From positions 1,488,001 through 1,552,000 of the forward strand of contig JAWPMN010000001.1 of assembly GCA_033344895.1 (NCBI GenBank): a DNA stretch of 64,000 nucleotides. Direction: 5' to 3'. Both the position numbers and the translations under genes were made by a program. The notes under the pieces are model-generated. The model saw only the letters and a program-made list of their open reading frames with translations. It had not been told where the DNA came from and did not search any database. How positions within the stretch are numbered: the stretch's first letter is position 1; the number at the start of each line of letters is the position of its first letter. This document shows positions 9,583 to 17,755 of the stretch, one piece after another. The stretch is from Alphaproteobacteria bacterium (GTDB lineage Bacteria; Pseudomonadota; Alphaproteobacteria; UBA8366; Aestuariispiraceae).

Positions 9583-10456
9583 TCTGCCGCGACTGAAGCC
9601 TGACCCGATACCGCGGATCCATCCGGTGGCTGAATACGCCGCCACAGGTGAGTTGGCAGACACCTATGAACGAACGAAGACCGGGTTCGGCGTTCCATGG
9701 ATGGGCGTCGTTGCCATGGCCTTCGCCCATTACCCGACATTCTTCGGCACGCTTTGGAGTGGATTTGAGCCTCTTGCCGGCAGCCGCGAGTTCGTCGAAG
9801 CCTGTGGCGCCTTGCGGGCTCGCGCCGAGGAGGCGGCCTTGCAATTGGAACCTAGCCCCCTTGTCGGTGATCTAGCTGATCTTGGTTACGCCAAGCGGGA
9901 GGTCGAGGAAATCCGCGCGCTCAATGAGGTGTTCTCGCACGGCAACATGCCCTATCTGATGATCGCTACGGCGGCCCGGTTGCTCCTTGAAGGTCATGCG
10001 TTAGGCGATGGTGGCTCGACCTCCCCGTTTGAGGGGCGGCGTGGCCCTTCAAATGAGAACCGACTGTCGCTGATGGAAGCGCATCACGTTGATGCGCCGA
10101 CCGCCGCCCTCTATGACGACATCAAGGCAACGCTCGGTCTCCCCTTCGTCAATACCGACTACCGCGCCTTCGCTCGCTGGCCCAGCTACTTCTCGTTGGC
10201 GTGGCGTGAACTGGCCAAAAAGGTACCGACCGACGCCTACGAGGCGCAACTCGCCGAGGTTCACGATTTTGCCGTCGAACAAATGCGGGCACTGCCCAAC
10301 CCCGGTGATTTGACTTCAGAGAAGCTCATCAGGGCGGCCCAGCAAGATGGCGCCGCCGACGAAATCACGGAAGTCGTGCGGCTTTTTCAGCGGCTGCTAC
10401 CGGGGCTCGTCGTCAATGTCGCCTTCTTGCGGCATCAATTGGGTACAGATGCATAG
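9575..10456 (+). CDS. DehI-family 2-haloacid dehalogenase
   Basis: DehI (group I) dehalogenases hydrolyse D- and L-2-haloacids by direct water attack without a covalent intermediate. This 293-residue protein has the family's internal duplication. Repeat 1 contains YERTKTGFGVPWMGVVAMAF followed by HYPTFFGTLW; repeat 2 contains YDDIKATLGLPFVNTDYRAF followed by ARWPSYFSLAW. The two residues reported as essential in Pseudomonas DehI, Asn114 and Asp189, appear to correspond to Asn124 (HGNMPYLMI) and Asp195 (NTDYRAF). The ATG at 9575 is preferred over the TTG at 9569, and the gene overlaps the hxlR stop by 8 nt, implying co-transcription and translational coupling. Substrate range is unknown. Confidence 0.85.
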   Translation: MPDLPRLKPDPIPRIHPVAEYAATGELADTYERTKTGFGVPWMGVVAMAFAHYPTFFGTLWSGFEPLAGSREFVEACGALRARAEEAALQLEPSPLVGDLADLGYAKREVEEIRALNEVFSHGNMPYLMIATAARLLLEGHALGDGGSTSPFEGRRGPSNENRLSLMEAHHVDAPTAALYDDIKATLGLPFVNTDYRAFARWPSYFSLAWRELAKKVPTDAYEAQLAEVHDFAVEQMRALPNPGDLTSEKLIRAAQQDGAADEITEVVRLFQRLLPGLVVNVAFLRHQLGTDA

Positions 10457-10484
10457 GGAAACCAACCTACTTCCGCTTCTGGCT

Positions 10485-10506
10485 ACCACCCGACATGTCG
10501 GGTGGT
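10485..10506. terminator. 22-bp perfect palindrome after the dehI-like gene
   Basis: This 22-bp sequence is fully self-complementary; its centre reads CCCGACATGTCGGG. It lies 28 bp after the dehI-like stop. As RNA it folds into a 9-bp stem with a CATG loop, but no T-run follows. It may be a hairpin that ends or stabilises the hxlR-dehI transcript, or a dimeric protein-binding site. Confidence 0.4.
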
Positions 10507-10590
10507 GCCGGGCGTCGCGCGGGCATGGCGCGGCGGGCGGTTCGGCGGCTGGATGTCGCGATCCCGGGGCGCCTGCGGCATGGGGTGCCA

Positions 10591-10619
10591 TTGCGTGAGA
10601 TAACCGGGTTGGGTAAATA
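10591..10619 (+). promoter_or_regulatory. Possible acnB promoter
   Basis: TTGCGT at 10591 and TAAATA at 10614 are separated by 17 bp and lie 52 bp before the acnB start. Both elements are weak matches to sigma-70 consensus. It is offered only because no better candidate is visible in the 215-bp leader. Confidence 0.25.
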
Positions 10620-10671
10620 GCATGCAGCGGTGGCCAGCACCGATTTATGGACCTAACCGGCGAGATCAATA

Positions 10672-13437
10672 ATGGCACTTTATTCCGATTACCTGAAAGA
10701 AATCGAAGACCGCAAGACGCAGGGACTGCATCCGAAGCCCATCGAGGACGGCGCGCTGGTCGAGGAACTGATCGCGCAGATCAAGGATGTCGATCACGAA
10801 CACCGCGAAGATTCCCTGAAGTTCTTCATTTACAATACGCTGCCGGGGACGACGAGTGCGGCGGGCGTCAAGGCGGCCTTCCTGAAAGAGATCATTCTGG
10901 GCCAGGCGGTCGTCGAAGAGATTTCACCGGAATTCGCCTTCGAACTTCTGTCGCACATGAAGGGCGGGCCGTCGATCGAGGTGCTGCTGGATCTGGCCCT
11001 GGGCGACGATGCGGAGATCGCAGAGGCCGCCGCCGAAATCCTGAAGACCCAGGTCTTCCTGTATGACGCGGATCAGGATCGACTGGCAGCGGCCTACAAG
11101 GCCGGAAACGCGCGCGCCGAAGACATTCTGAAGAGCTACGCTGCCGCCGAATTCTTCACCAAGCTTCCCGACATCGAGGAAGAGATCAAGGTCGTGACCT
11201 ATGTCGCGGCCGAAGGCGACATTTCCACCGACCTCATGTCGCCGGGGGCCGAAGCGCATTCCCGCGCGGACCGCGAACTGCACGGAAAGAGCTTCATTTC
11301 CGAAAAGGCGCAGAAGGAGATCGAGGCCCTCAAGATCCAGCACCCCGGCAAGCGCATCATGCTGATTGCCGAGAAGGGAACGATGGGTGTCGGCTCGTCC
11401 CGCATGTCCGGCGTCAACAACTGCGCGCTGTGGACCGGTCGCCAGGCCAGCCCCTATGTGCCCTTCGTCAACATTGCACCGATCGTGGCGGGCACAAACG
11501 GGATTTCGCCGATCTTCCTGACCACCGTCGGAGTGACCGGCGGCATCGGGATCAACCTGAAGAACTGGGTCAAGAAGGTCGACGACAAGGGCGAGGTCAT
11601 CGTCAACAATGACGGCAGCCCGGTGCTGGTGGAGAAATACTCCGTCGCGACGGGCACGACCCTGACCATCAATACGAAGACCAAGAAGCTCTATAACGAG
11701 GACGGTTCCGAGGAACTGGCCGATGTCGCCGCCGCCTTCTCGCCGCAACTGGTCGAGTTCATGAAGGCTGGTGGGTCCTACGCCGTCGATTTCGGCAAGA
11801 AGGTTCAGATCTTCGCGGCGGAAACGCTGGGCGTCGAGCCGAAACCTGTCTTCGCACCGTCCAAGATCGTGTCCCATCCGGGCCGCGGGCTGACCGCCGT
11901 CGAGAAGATTTTCAACAGGAATGCTGTCGGCGTTCCGGAGGACACCGTTCTTTACGCCGGCTCCGACGCCCGGGTGACGGTCAACATCGTCGGATCGCAG
12001 GACACGACGGGCCCGATGACCGTCCAGGAACTGGAGGCCATGGCCGCGACGGTGATTTCGCCGATTCTGGACGGCGCCTATCAGTCCGGCTGCCACACCG
12101 CCTCCGTCTGGGACAAGAAGGCGCAGGCGAACACGCCCAAGCTGATGGCCTTCATGAACAAGTTCGGGCTTATCACCGGCCGCGACCCGAAGGGCGTCTA
12201 TCCGCCCATGACCGACGTCATCCACAAGGTCCTGAACGATATCACGGTCGACGACCGGGCGATCATCATCGGCGGGGATTCCCATACCCGGATGTCCAAG
12301 GGCGTCGCCTTCGGCGCCGATTCCGGCACCGTCGCCCTGGCGCTGGCGACCGGACAGGCGAGCATGACCGTGCCGGATTCCGTCAAGGTCACCTTCAAGG
12401 GCAAGATGGCCGATCACATGGACTTCCGGGACGTGGTGCATGCCACCCAGGCCCAGATGCTGGCCCAGTCGGGCGGCGAAAACGTCTTCCAGGGTCGCGT
12501 CATCGAGGTCCATATCGGCACGCTTCTCGCCGACCAGGCCTTTACCTTTACGGACTGGACGGCGGAGATGAAGGCCAAGGCGTCCATCTGCATCTCCAAT
12601 GACGAAACCCTGATCGAATCCCTGGAAATCGCGAAATCCCGCATTCAGGTCATGATCGACAAGGGCATGGAGAACGAGGCCGGGATGCTGCGCGGCCTGA
12701 TCGAAAAGGCGGACAAGCGCATCGCGGAGATCAAATCCGGCGAACAGCCCGCGCTGCGGCCGGACGAGGACGCGCATTACGTCGCCGAAATCGTCGTCGA
12801 TCTCGACCAGATCAACGAACCGATGATCGCCGACCCCGATGTGAACAACATCGATATCGCGAAGCGCTACACCCACGACACCATCCGACCGATCTCCTAT
12901 TACGGCGCGGAAAAGAAGGTCGATCTGGGCTTCGTCGGGTCCTGCATGGTGCACAAGGGCGATATGAGCATCATCGCGCAGATGTTCCGCAACATCGAAA
13001 AGGCCCAGGGCAAGGTCGAATTCAAGGCACCGCTGGTCGTCGCCCCGCCGACCTACAACATCGTCGACGAGCTGAAGGCGGAAGGCGATTGGGACATCCT
13101 GCAGAAATATGCCGGGTTCGAATTCGACGACGCCGCGCCCAAGACGAAGGCCCGGACGGAGTATGAGAACATCCTCTATCTGGAACGTCCCGGCTGCAAT
13201 CTGTGCATGGGGAACCAGGAGAAGGCGGCCAAGGGCGATACCGTCATGGCCACGTCGACCCGCCTGTTCCAGGGCCGGGTGGTCGCCGATGCCGAGGACA
13301 AGAAGGGCGAGTCGCTGCTCGCCTCGACCCCGGTCGTCGTGCTGTCGACCATCCTGGGCCGGACACCGAGCATCGACGAATACAAATCGGCGGTGGCCGG
13401 GATCAACCTGACCAAATTCGCCCCGCCACGGGCGTAA
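10672..13437 (+). CDS. acnB: Aconitate hydratase B (AcnB-type)
   Basis: AcnB interconverts citrate and isocitrate in the TCA cycle and often also acts as 2-methylisocitrate dehydratase. The protein has the AcnB-specific order: a HEAT-like N-terminal helical region (residues 1-160), the swivel domain, then the Fe-S core. The [4Fe-4S] ligands are Cys758 (FVGSCM) and Cys842/Cys845 (GCNLCMGN). Substrate-site motifs include GSQDTTGPMT, GCHTASVWD and GGDSHTRMSKG. At 921 residues it is longer than the E. coli enzyme (865) and divergent from it, but matches no other aconitase class. The ATG at 10672 starts a typical N-terminus (YSDYLKEIEDRKTQGLHPKP). Confidence 0.93.
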   Translation: MALYSDYLKEIEDRKTQGLHPKPIEDGALVEELIAQIKDVDHEHREDSLKFFIYNTLPGTTSAAGVKAAFLKEIILGQAVVEEISPEFAFELLSHMKGGPSIEVLLDLALGDDAEIAEAAAEILKTQVFLYDADQDRLAAAYKAGNARAEDILKSYAAAEFFTKLPDIEEEIKVVTYVAAEGDISTDLMSPGAEAHSRADRELHGKSFISEKAQKEIEALKIQHPGKRIMLIAEKGTMGVGSSRMSGVNNCALWTGRQASPYVPFVNIAPIVAGTNGISPIFLTTVGVTGGIGINLKNWVKKVDDKGEVIVNNDGSPVLVEKYSVATGTTLTINTKTKKLYNEDGSEELADVAAAFSPQLVEFMKAGGSYAVDFGKKVQIFAAETLGVEPKPVFAPSKIVSHPGRGLTAVEKIFNRNAVGVPEDTVLYAGSDARVTVNIVGSQDTTGPMTVQELEAMAATVISPILDGAYQSGCHTASVWDKKAQANTPKLMAFMNKFGLITGRDPKGVYPPMTDVIHKVLNDITVDDRAIIIGGDSHTRMSKGVAFGADSGTVALALATGQASMTVPDSVKVTFKGKMADHMDFRDVVHATQAQMLAQSGGENVFQGRVIEVHIGTLLADQAFTFTDWTAEMKAKASICISNDETLIESLEIAKSRIQVMIDKGMENEAGMLRGLIEKADKRIAEIKSGEQPALRPDEDAHYVAEIVVDLDQINEPMIADPDVNNIDIAKRYTHDTIRPISYYGAEKKVDLGFVGSCMVHKGDMSIIAQMFRNIEKAQGKVEFKAPLVVAPPTYNIVDELKAEGDWDILQKYAGFEFDDAAPKTKARTEYENILYLERPGCNLCMGNQEKAAKGDTVMATSTRLFQGRVVADAEDKKGESLLASTPVVVLSTILGRTPSIDEYKSAVAGINLTKFAPPRA

Positions 13438-13439
13438 CA

Positions 13440-13462
13440 GCCGGACAGTCCGCGAGTCCGGC
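13440..13462 (+). terminator. GC-rich hairpin after acnB
   Basis: GCCGGAC (13440-13446) pairs with GTCCGGC (13456-13462) around a 9-nt loop, starting 2 nt after the acnB stop. There is no T-run, so intrinsic termination is uncertain; it may mark the transcript 3' end. Confidence 0.4.
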
Positions 13463-13518
13463 GCGGCCTGTTCCTCACGGGGCAGGCGGCGCCGGATCAC
13501 GGATCATCGTTCAGGCAA

Positions 13519-14178
13519 TCAGGCGGCCAGGAATTCCAGGAAATCCGCCCGGCCGAGGATGAGAACGGCCAGGGGGACGGGGGCGACGGCGACAGCGGCG
13601 CTGAGCACGAAGGTGCGCAGCCTCATCAGGCGGCCGGCACCGGCGGCGAGAGCAATTCCGCCGCCGCCGCCCAGGATCGAGTTGCCGGGCATGTTGAGGA
13701 GCAGCACCAGGACCGCAACCCGGTGCTTCAGCAGCTTGCGCCCCCACCGGGCTGCCCGCGGCTCCGGGACGCTTTCCTGTCCCTCGCCTTCAGCCTGTCG
13801 GCGGGCCTTTCGTCGACCAATTCGCTGCATGACCCGGGCGACAATGCGATCCGGCAGAAGCCGCCCGGCCAGGAAGGCGAGGGTCAGCGCGACGACGGTC
13901 GCCAGATAGACCGGCACCGCCATGCTGGCGCCGTAGAGCAGCAGCAGCAGAAACCCGATCTCCGCCCCCGGCGCGAAAGGCAGCGCGATCAGCAGGGTAT
14001 AGATCACCAGCACCGAGCCCAGGATCAACGGATCCTGGCCGGCCTGCCGCACCATGCCGAGCACGTCCCGCGACAGATCCAGCAATTTCCACAGAGTAGC
14101 GGCCAGCGCCACCAAGCTGTCATACAGCGTGGCCCACAACGTGACCGGGTCGGGAAGCAGTGACAGGTCCGGCAGCAT
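13519..14178 (-). CDS. Integral membrane protein, possibly VTT/DedA-like
   Basis: The 219-residue protein has about five hydrophobic segments, for example LILGSVLVIYTLLIALPF, a charged cytoplasmic-looking stretch (RKARRQAEGEGQ) near residue 125, and the segment NMPGNSILGGGGGIALAAGA. A proline-glycine-rich re-entrant motif of this kind is seen in VTT-domain (SNARE-associated/DedA) proteins, which act in lipid scrambling or envelope homeostasis. The match is by motif only. It is convergent with acnB and lies downstream of the small membrane protein gene on the same strand, beyond a strong terminator, so it probably has its own promoter. Function is unassigned. Confidence 0.65.
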   Translation of the reverse strand: MLPDLSLLPDPVTLWATLYDSLVALAATLWKLLDLSRDVLGMVRQAGQDPLILGSVLVIYTLLIALPFAPGAEIGFLLLLLYGASMAVPVYLATVVALTLAFLAGRLLPDRIVARVMQRIGRRKARRQAEGEGQESVPEPRAARWGRKLLKHRVAVLVLLLNMPGNSILGGGGGIALAAGAGRLMRLRTFVLSAAVAVAPVPLAVLILGRADFLEFLAA

Positions 14179-14342
14179 TGCGGGTCGGTCTCGTTCAGGC
14201 CGCAGGGCGGCGGGCGATTGTCAGAAAGTGTCCCCTATTTTGCCCAGTTCCGCCGTTTTCTCAATCCTGATTCCGGCCCCTTCGGGGATTGGGTAAGGGC
14301 CTCCGGCACCCGGGGAGATGTGCAACGGGCGGACAGATGCGC

Positions 14343-14369
14343 AAAGGGAGGTGCCCAACGGCACCTCCC
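14343..14369 (-). terminator. Rho-independent terminator of the desaturase pair
   Basis: Read on the minus strand, GGGAGGTGCC and GGCACCTCCC form a perfect 10-bp stem with a GTTG loop, followed by TTT. It begins 28 bp after the small membrane protein stop and ends that two-gene unit. Confidence 0.7.
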
Positions 14370-14397
14370 CCGACATTCCGCGCATTGGTTTCGCGGC

Positions 14398-14586
14398 TTA
14401 CTTCTTCCGTTCCGGCTTTCCGCCGCCCGCTTCCGGGAAGACCCAGAGGCCGAAGAGCATGATGCCGGCAATGGCATAGACGAAGGTCGCGAGATGCGGC
14501 TGGGGTCCCTGGGTCTCGAGCCACCCCACCAGGGCGGCAACGAGCGCGACGATCAGGGACAGGGCGATCTTGTAGGGCAGTGGCAT
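14398..14586 (-). CDS. Small two-helix membrane protein
   Basis: The 62-residue protein has two hydrophobic helices (IALSLIVALVAALVGWLE and LATFVYAIAGIMLFGLWVF) and a lysine-rich tail. The start is well supported: AGGAGG lies 5 nt before the ATG at 14586 and overlaps the stop region of the upstream desaturase gene, so the two are translationally coupled. A terminator follows at 14343-14369. It is not a family I recognise; a helper or topology partner for the desaturase is a guess from linkage. Confidence 0.6.
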   Translation of the reverse strand: MPLPYKIALSLIVALVAALVGWLETQGPQPHLATFVYAIAGIMLFGLWVFPEAGGGKPERKK

Positions 14587-14596
14587 CGTTGCCTCC

Positions 14597-15406
14597 TCAA
14601 TTCGCCGGGGCTTCGGTCGGACCGCCAGTGGTGCGACCGCCGTCCTTCACGCGCGGCGTGCGCGCGACCTTCCGCATGTCCGTCTTCACGTATTTCGTAT
14701 TGTAGCCGTTGAAGATATGGCCCAGCAGTCCGCGGTTCAGGTCCGAGGTACCGAACAGCCAGTCGGCAATCGGGAAGGTCAGGTTCATGTTCCGCTCCAT
14801 CATGATCGACTGATTGTGATGGGCGGTGTGATGGCGGCGCAGCGTGTTGACGAAGGGCATGTGACGCACGAAGGCGTTGTCTTCCACATGGCAGCAGAAA
14901 TGCATGAATTCGTAGAGCAGATACATGCCCGTGGTCGTCGAGATGAACAGCCAGCCGACATTGCTGCTGAACAGGAAGGAAAAGACCACGACACCGGGGA
15001 TCGACATCAGGATGAAGACCACCAGCGCATAGGGCGGAAAGAAGGTGACGCGCCAGTCATGGGCATTGGCGAAGCGCATTTCCTCCTCGGTGAAGAATTG
15101 GTGATGCTGCAAGGTGTGCCGCTGATAGACGGCACGCAGGCCCGGCAGGTTGATCGGCCGGTGCATGATGTACTTGTGCAGCGCCCATTCGAAGATGTTG
15201 CAGGCGATGAAGGTCACCGGAATGACCAGCCATTCCCACCACAACACGTTCGTCATGTGCGCGGCATAGTACCAAAGCGCCAGGCCGCCGATCGAATAGA
15301 TGATCGCGACATGCAGAAACCCGTTATACCAGCCGTCGATGCGCGACCGGTACACCGAGCGATAGGTCTGCTGGCGGGGCGTCATGGGGCTTTCACTGAG
15401 TTCCAT
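14597..15406 (-). CDS. Fatty-acid hydroxylase/sterol desaturase family membrane enzyme
   Basis: This membrane-bound di-iron oxygenase has the family's eight-histidine pattern: HKYIMH, HTLQHH, EFMHFCCH and HHTAHHN. Four to five hydrophobic segments anchor it, for example LALWYYAAHMTNVLWW and YALVVFILMSIPGVVVFSF. Family members hydroxylate or desaturate lipids, sterols or carotenoids using O2; the substrate cannot be told here. The listed ATG gives 269 residues, and M8 is an alternative. It heads a two-gene unit with the 62-residue membrane protein. A perfect 12-bp palindrome 48 bp upstream of the start is a candidate operator. Confidence 0.88.
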   Translation of the reverse strand: MELSESPMTPRQQTYRSVYRSRIDGWYNGFLHVAIIYSIGGLALWYYAAHMTNVLWWEWLVIPVTFIACNIFEWALHKYIMHRPINLPGLRAVYQRHTLQHHQFFTEEEMRFANAHDWRVTFFPPYALVVFILMSIPGVVVFSFLFSSNVGWLFISTTTGMYLLYEFMHFCCHVEDNAFVRHMPFVNTLRRHHTAHHNQSIMMERNMNLTFPIADWLFGTSDLNRGLLGHIFNGYNTKYVKTDMRKVARTPRVKDGGRTTGGPTEAPAN

Positions 15407-15453
15407 GGTCTTTCTCCTGCAAGGGCGAACGGTGTCGCTACCTTTCTGTTCGT

Positions 15454-15465
15454 CTGATATATCAG
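15454..15465. promoter_or_regulatory. Candidate operator upstream of the desaturase
   Basis: CTGATATATCAG is a perfect 12-bp palindrome in an AT-rich stretch otherwise rare in this window, 48 bp before the desaturase start. No regulator gene is adjacent, so any binding protein would act in trans. Confidence 0.35.
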
Positions 15466-15543
15466 TTATACATTAGTTATTCGCAAACCGCAAGCGTTGA
15501 GGCGCGAATGCCCGTTTCCTGCACGTGTCCGGCAATGCGCAGC

Positions 15544-16431
15544 CTATCCGGCCTCTTTCTGCTGGGAGGCGAAGATCGAACTGTATCCGCCACTCCAATC
15601 GGGCGGCAGGCGGAACCGCCCCGGCTCGTGATGGGCGTGGCGGGCCGGCTTGCCCCGCACGATCGCCTGTTCATAGGCTGACTGCAGCGGCTGGGAGGTA
15701 TAGGGCATGGCATCCGCGGCGCTGAGCACATAGAGCAGCAACGGCCGCGCCCCATCGGACCGGTTCGGATTCGATCCGTGCACGGTGCGATAATTGTGAA
15801 CCGTCACCGACCCGGACGCACCGTCGAAGATCTTCGCGCCGGCGGCGTCGATCCGGTCACTGTCTTTCGTGGAGATCTCACCGCGCCAGACACCGTCGGC
15901 GTCGTAGTGGTCGAAGATCTCGCTCTTGTGACTGCCCGGTATGATCTCCAGCGGACCATGGTCCAGCGTGCAATCCTCCAGATAGACACCCATGGTCAGG
16001 ACGGCGTGGTTGGTATGGGGAAAGAACGGGTGATCCTGGTGCCAACGCACCTCCGTCCCGCCTTTCGGGGATTTGAAGTTCAGTTTCGCCTGATAGAACT
16101 TCACATCAGGGCCCAGCAGGTCCACCGCCAGGTCGCCCAGCGGGCCTTCCGTCAGCAGCTCCCAGAAGACGGCATCCTGATCGCAGGGGCTGGACACCCG
16201 CCGCAGACGGGGATTGTCGGGCCGGTGGCCCGGCTCCAGATCGAACACGTTATCCGACCGGCTCAGACTCTCGCTCTGCCGTTTCAGGCGTGCGACGGCG
16301 TTGCGGCACCGCTGCAACCATTGCCCGCCGACCACCCCCGGCACGACGATACCGCCATCGTCGAAATACCGCTGACGGACGTCCTGCGAGACCAGGCGCG
16401 GGGGATGGGAACAGATTTCTTCCGGTGTCAT
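15544..16431 (-). CDS. PhyH-family Fe(II)/2-oxoglutarate dioxygenase
   Basis: The protein belongs to the phytanoyl-CoA dioxygenase family of 2-oxoglutarate-dependent hydroxylases. The iron triad is visible as HxD in WHQDHPFF and the distal histidine in NYRTVHGSNPN, with the 2-oxoglutarate-binding arginine in GARPLLLYV. The conserved EDCTLDHGPLEIIPGSHK loop is also present. At 295 residues it has normal length. It is the last gene after dctPQM on the minus strand, 10 bp after dctM, so it likely hydroxylates the imported compound or an early product. That link is inferred from operon position. Confidence 0.9.
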   Translation of the reverse strand: MTPEEICSHPPRLVSQDVRQRYFDDGGIVVPGVVGGQWLQRCRNAVARLKRQSESLSRSDNVFDLEPGHRPDNPRLRRVSSPCDQDAVFWELLTEGPLGDLAVDLLGPDVKFYQAKLNFKSPKGGTEVRWHQDHPFFPHTNHAVLTMGVYLEDCTLDHGPLEIIPGSHKSEIFDHYDADGVWRGEISTKDSDRIDAAGAKIFDGASGSVTVHNYRTVHGSNPNRSDGARPLLLYVLSAADAMPYTSQPLQSAYEQAIVRGKPARHAHHEPGRFRLPPDWSGGYSSIFASQQKEAG

Positions 16432-16441
16432 GACGGTCCTC

Positions 16442-17755
16442 CTATCTGAAGCCGAGCAACTGATCGGGCAGCCAGAGCGCCGTCTGCGGGAAGGCCATGA
16501 CGATCCCCAAGGCGATGATCTGGATGACGATGAAGGGAATGACCCCCTTGTACATCTGAATCAGGGTGATGCTGTCCGGGGCCACGCCGCGCAGATAGAA
16601 GATTGCCGGCGCCATCGGCGGGGTCAGATAGCTGGTCTGGATCATCACCAGGATCAGCATGCAGAACCACACCGGCTCAAACCCGCCCGACAGGACGAAG
16701 GGCATGAACAGCGGCACGAAGATCAGCAGAATCGAGATCCATTCCAGGAAGAACCCGGCGATGAAGACGAGGCCCAGGAAAATGAACAGCAATCCCCAGG
16801 GTCCGATTTCCAGCGCATTGATCATCTCGCGCATCACGCCCATGCCGCCGCTGGCAACGAAGATCCCGGTGAACAGGCTTCCCGCCAGCAGGATGAACAT
16901 GATCATGGAGGTGACGGTGATCGTCTTGACCAGCGCTTCCCAGAAGGTTTTCAGGTTGAACTTGCCGTACAGGATCGTCAGCACGAAAGCACCCGCGGCC
17001 CCCAGCGCCGCGGCTTCGGTCGGCGCGGCCCAGCCCAGCATGATCGACCCCAGAACCGCGAAGATCATGAACAGCGGCGGCAGCAGCGCCTTCACCGTGA
17101 TCAGCAGCTTCTCGCCCAGCGGCAGATCGTCCTCCTCCGCCGGCACACGCGGCCCGGCTTCGGGCCGGAACAGGCACAGGCCGATGATGTAGAGGATGTA
17201 GAGCCCTGACAGGATCAGCCCGGGAAAAATCATTCCGACCATCAGATCGCCGATCGACACATTGGCGATCGGGCCCAGGACGACCACGACCACCGAGGGC
17301 GGAATGATGGTCCCCAGCGACCCGCCGGCACAGATCGTCCCGGAAATCAGGGAGTTCGAGTAGCGGTACTTCATCATGGCCGGGATCGCCAGCAGGCCGA
17401 CCACGGTTTCCGTCGCCCCGATCACGCCGGTCGAGGCGGCGAAGATGATGCACATGATGACGGTGCCCACCGCCAGACCGCCCGGCAGTCGCTTGGTCCA
17501 GAGATGCACGGCGCTGAACAGCTGTTCCGCGATCCCGGACCGCTCCAGCATCGAGCCCATGAAAACGAAGAGCGGCACCGCGGCCAGAACGAAGTTCGAC
17601 GCGACATCCTCGATCTTCTGGACGAACTGGAACAGGGCGGCATCCCCGAAGGCGATGATCCCGAAGACGAACGCTACGGACAGCAGCGAGAACGCGACGG
17701 GGAAGCCCAGGAAAATCATCCCGAACAGGGTCGGGAACATCAGCAATGCGGTCAC
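16442..17755 (-). CDS. dctM: TRAP transporter large permease (DctM)
   Basis: This is the 12-helix permease of a tripartite ATP-independent periplasmic transporter, driven by an ion gradient. The 437 residues are almost wholly hydrophobic and contain DctM signatures: FPTLFGMIFLGFPVAFSLL at the N-terminus, GGSLGTIIPPSVVVVV in the middle, and LTPPMAPAIFYLRGVAP near the C-terminus. The GTG start overlaps the dctQ stop (GTGA), as usual for QM pairs. It acts with the small permease and the binding protein upstream. The ligand is unknown. Confidence 0.95.
   Translation of the reverse strand: MTALLMFPTLFGMIFLGFPVAFSLLSVAFVFGIIAFGDAALFQFVQKIEDVASNFVLAAVPLFVFMGSMLERSGIAEQLFSAVHLWTKRLPGGLAVGTVIMCIIFAASTGVIGATETVVGLLAIPAMMKYRYSNSLISGTICAGGSLGTIIPPSVVVVVLGPIANVSIGDLMVGMIFPGLILSGLYILYIIGLCLFRPEAGPRVPAEEDDLPLGEKLLITVKALLPPLFMIFAVLGSIMLGWAAPTEAAALGAAGAFVLTILYGKFNLKTFWEALVKTITVTSMIMFILLAGSLFTGIFVASGGMGVMREMINALEIGPWGLLFIFLGLVFIAGFFLEWISILLIFVPLFMPFVLSGGFEPVWFCMLILVMIQTSYLTPPMAPAIFYLRGVAPDSITLIQMYKGVIPFIVIQIIALGIVMAFPQTALWLPDQLLGFR

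Noticed and set aside
10924-13500. 858-codon open frame antisense to acnB
   Set aside because: It mirrors the acnB coding frame in high-GC DNA, has no recognisable domain and a repetitive Asp/Gly/Arg/His composition. The same applies to long antisense frames over divL (54153-56498), addB (60142-61998), recF (713-2176) and gyrB (3339-4742).
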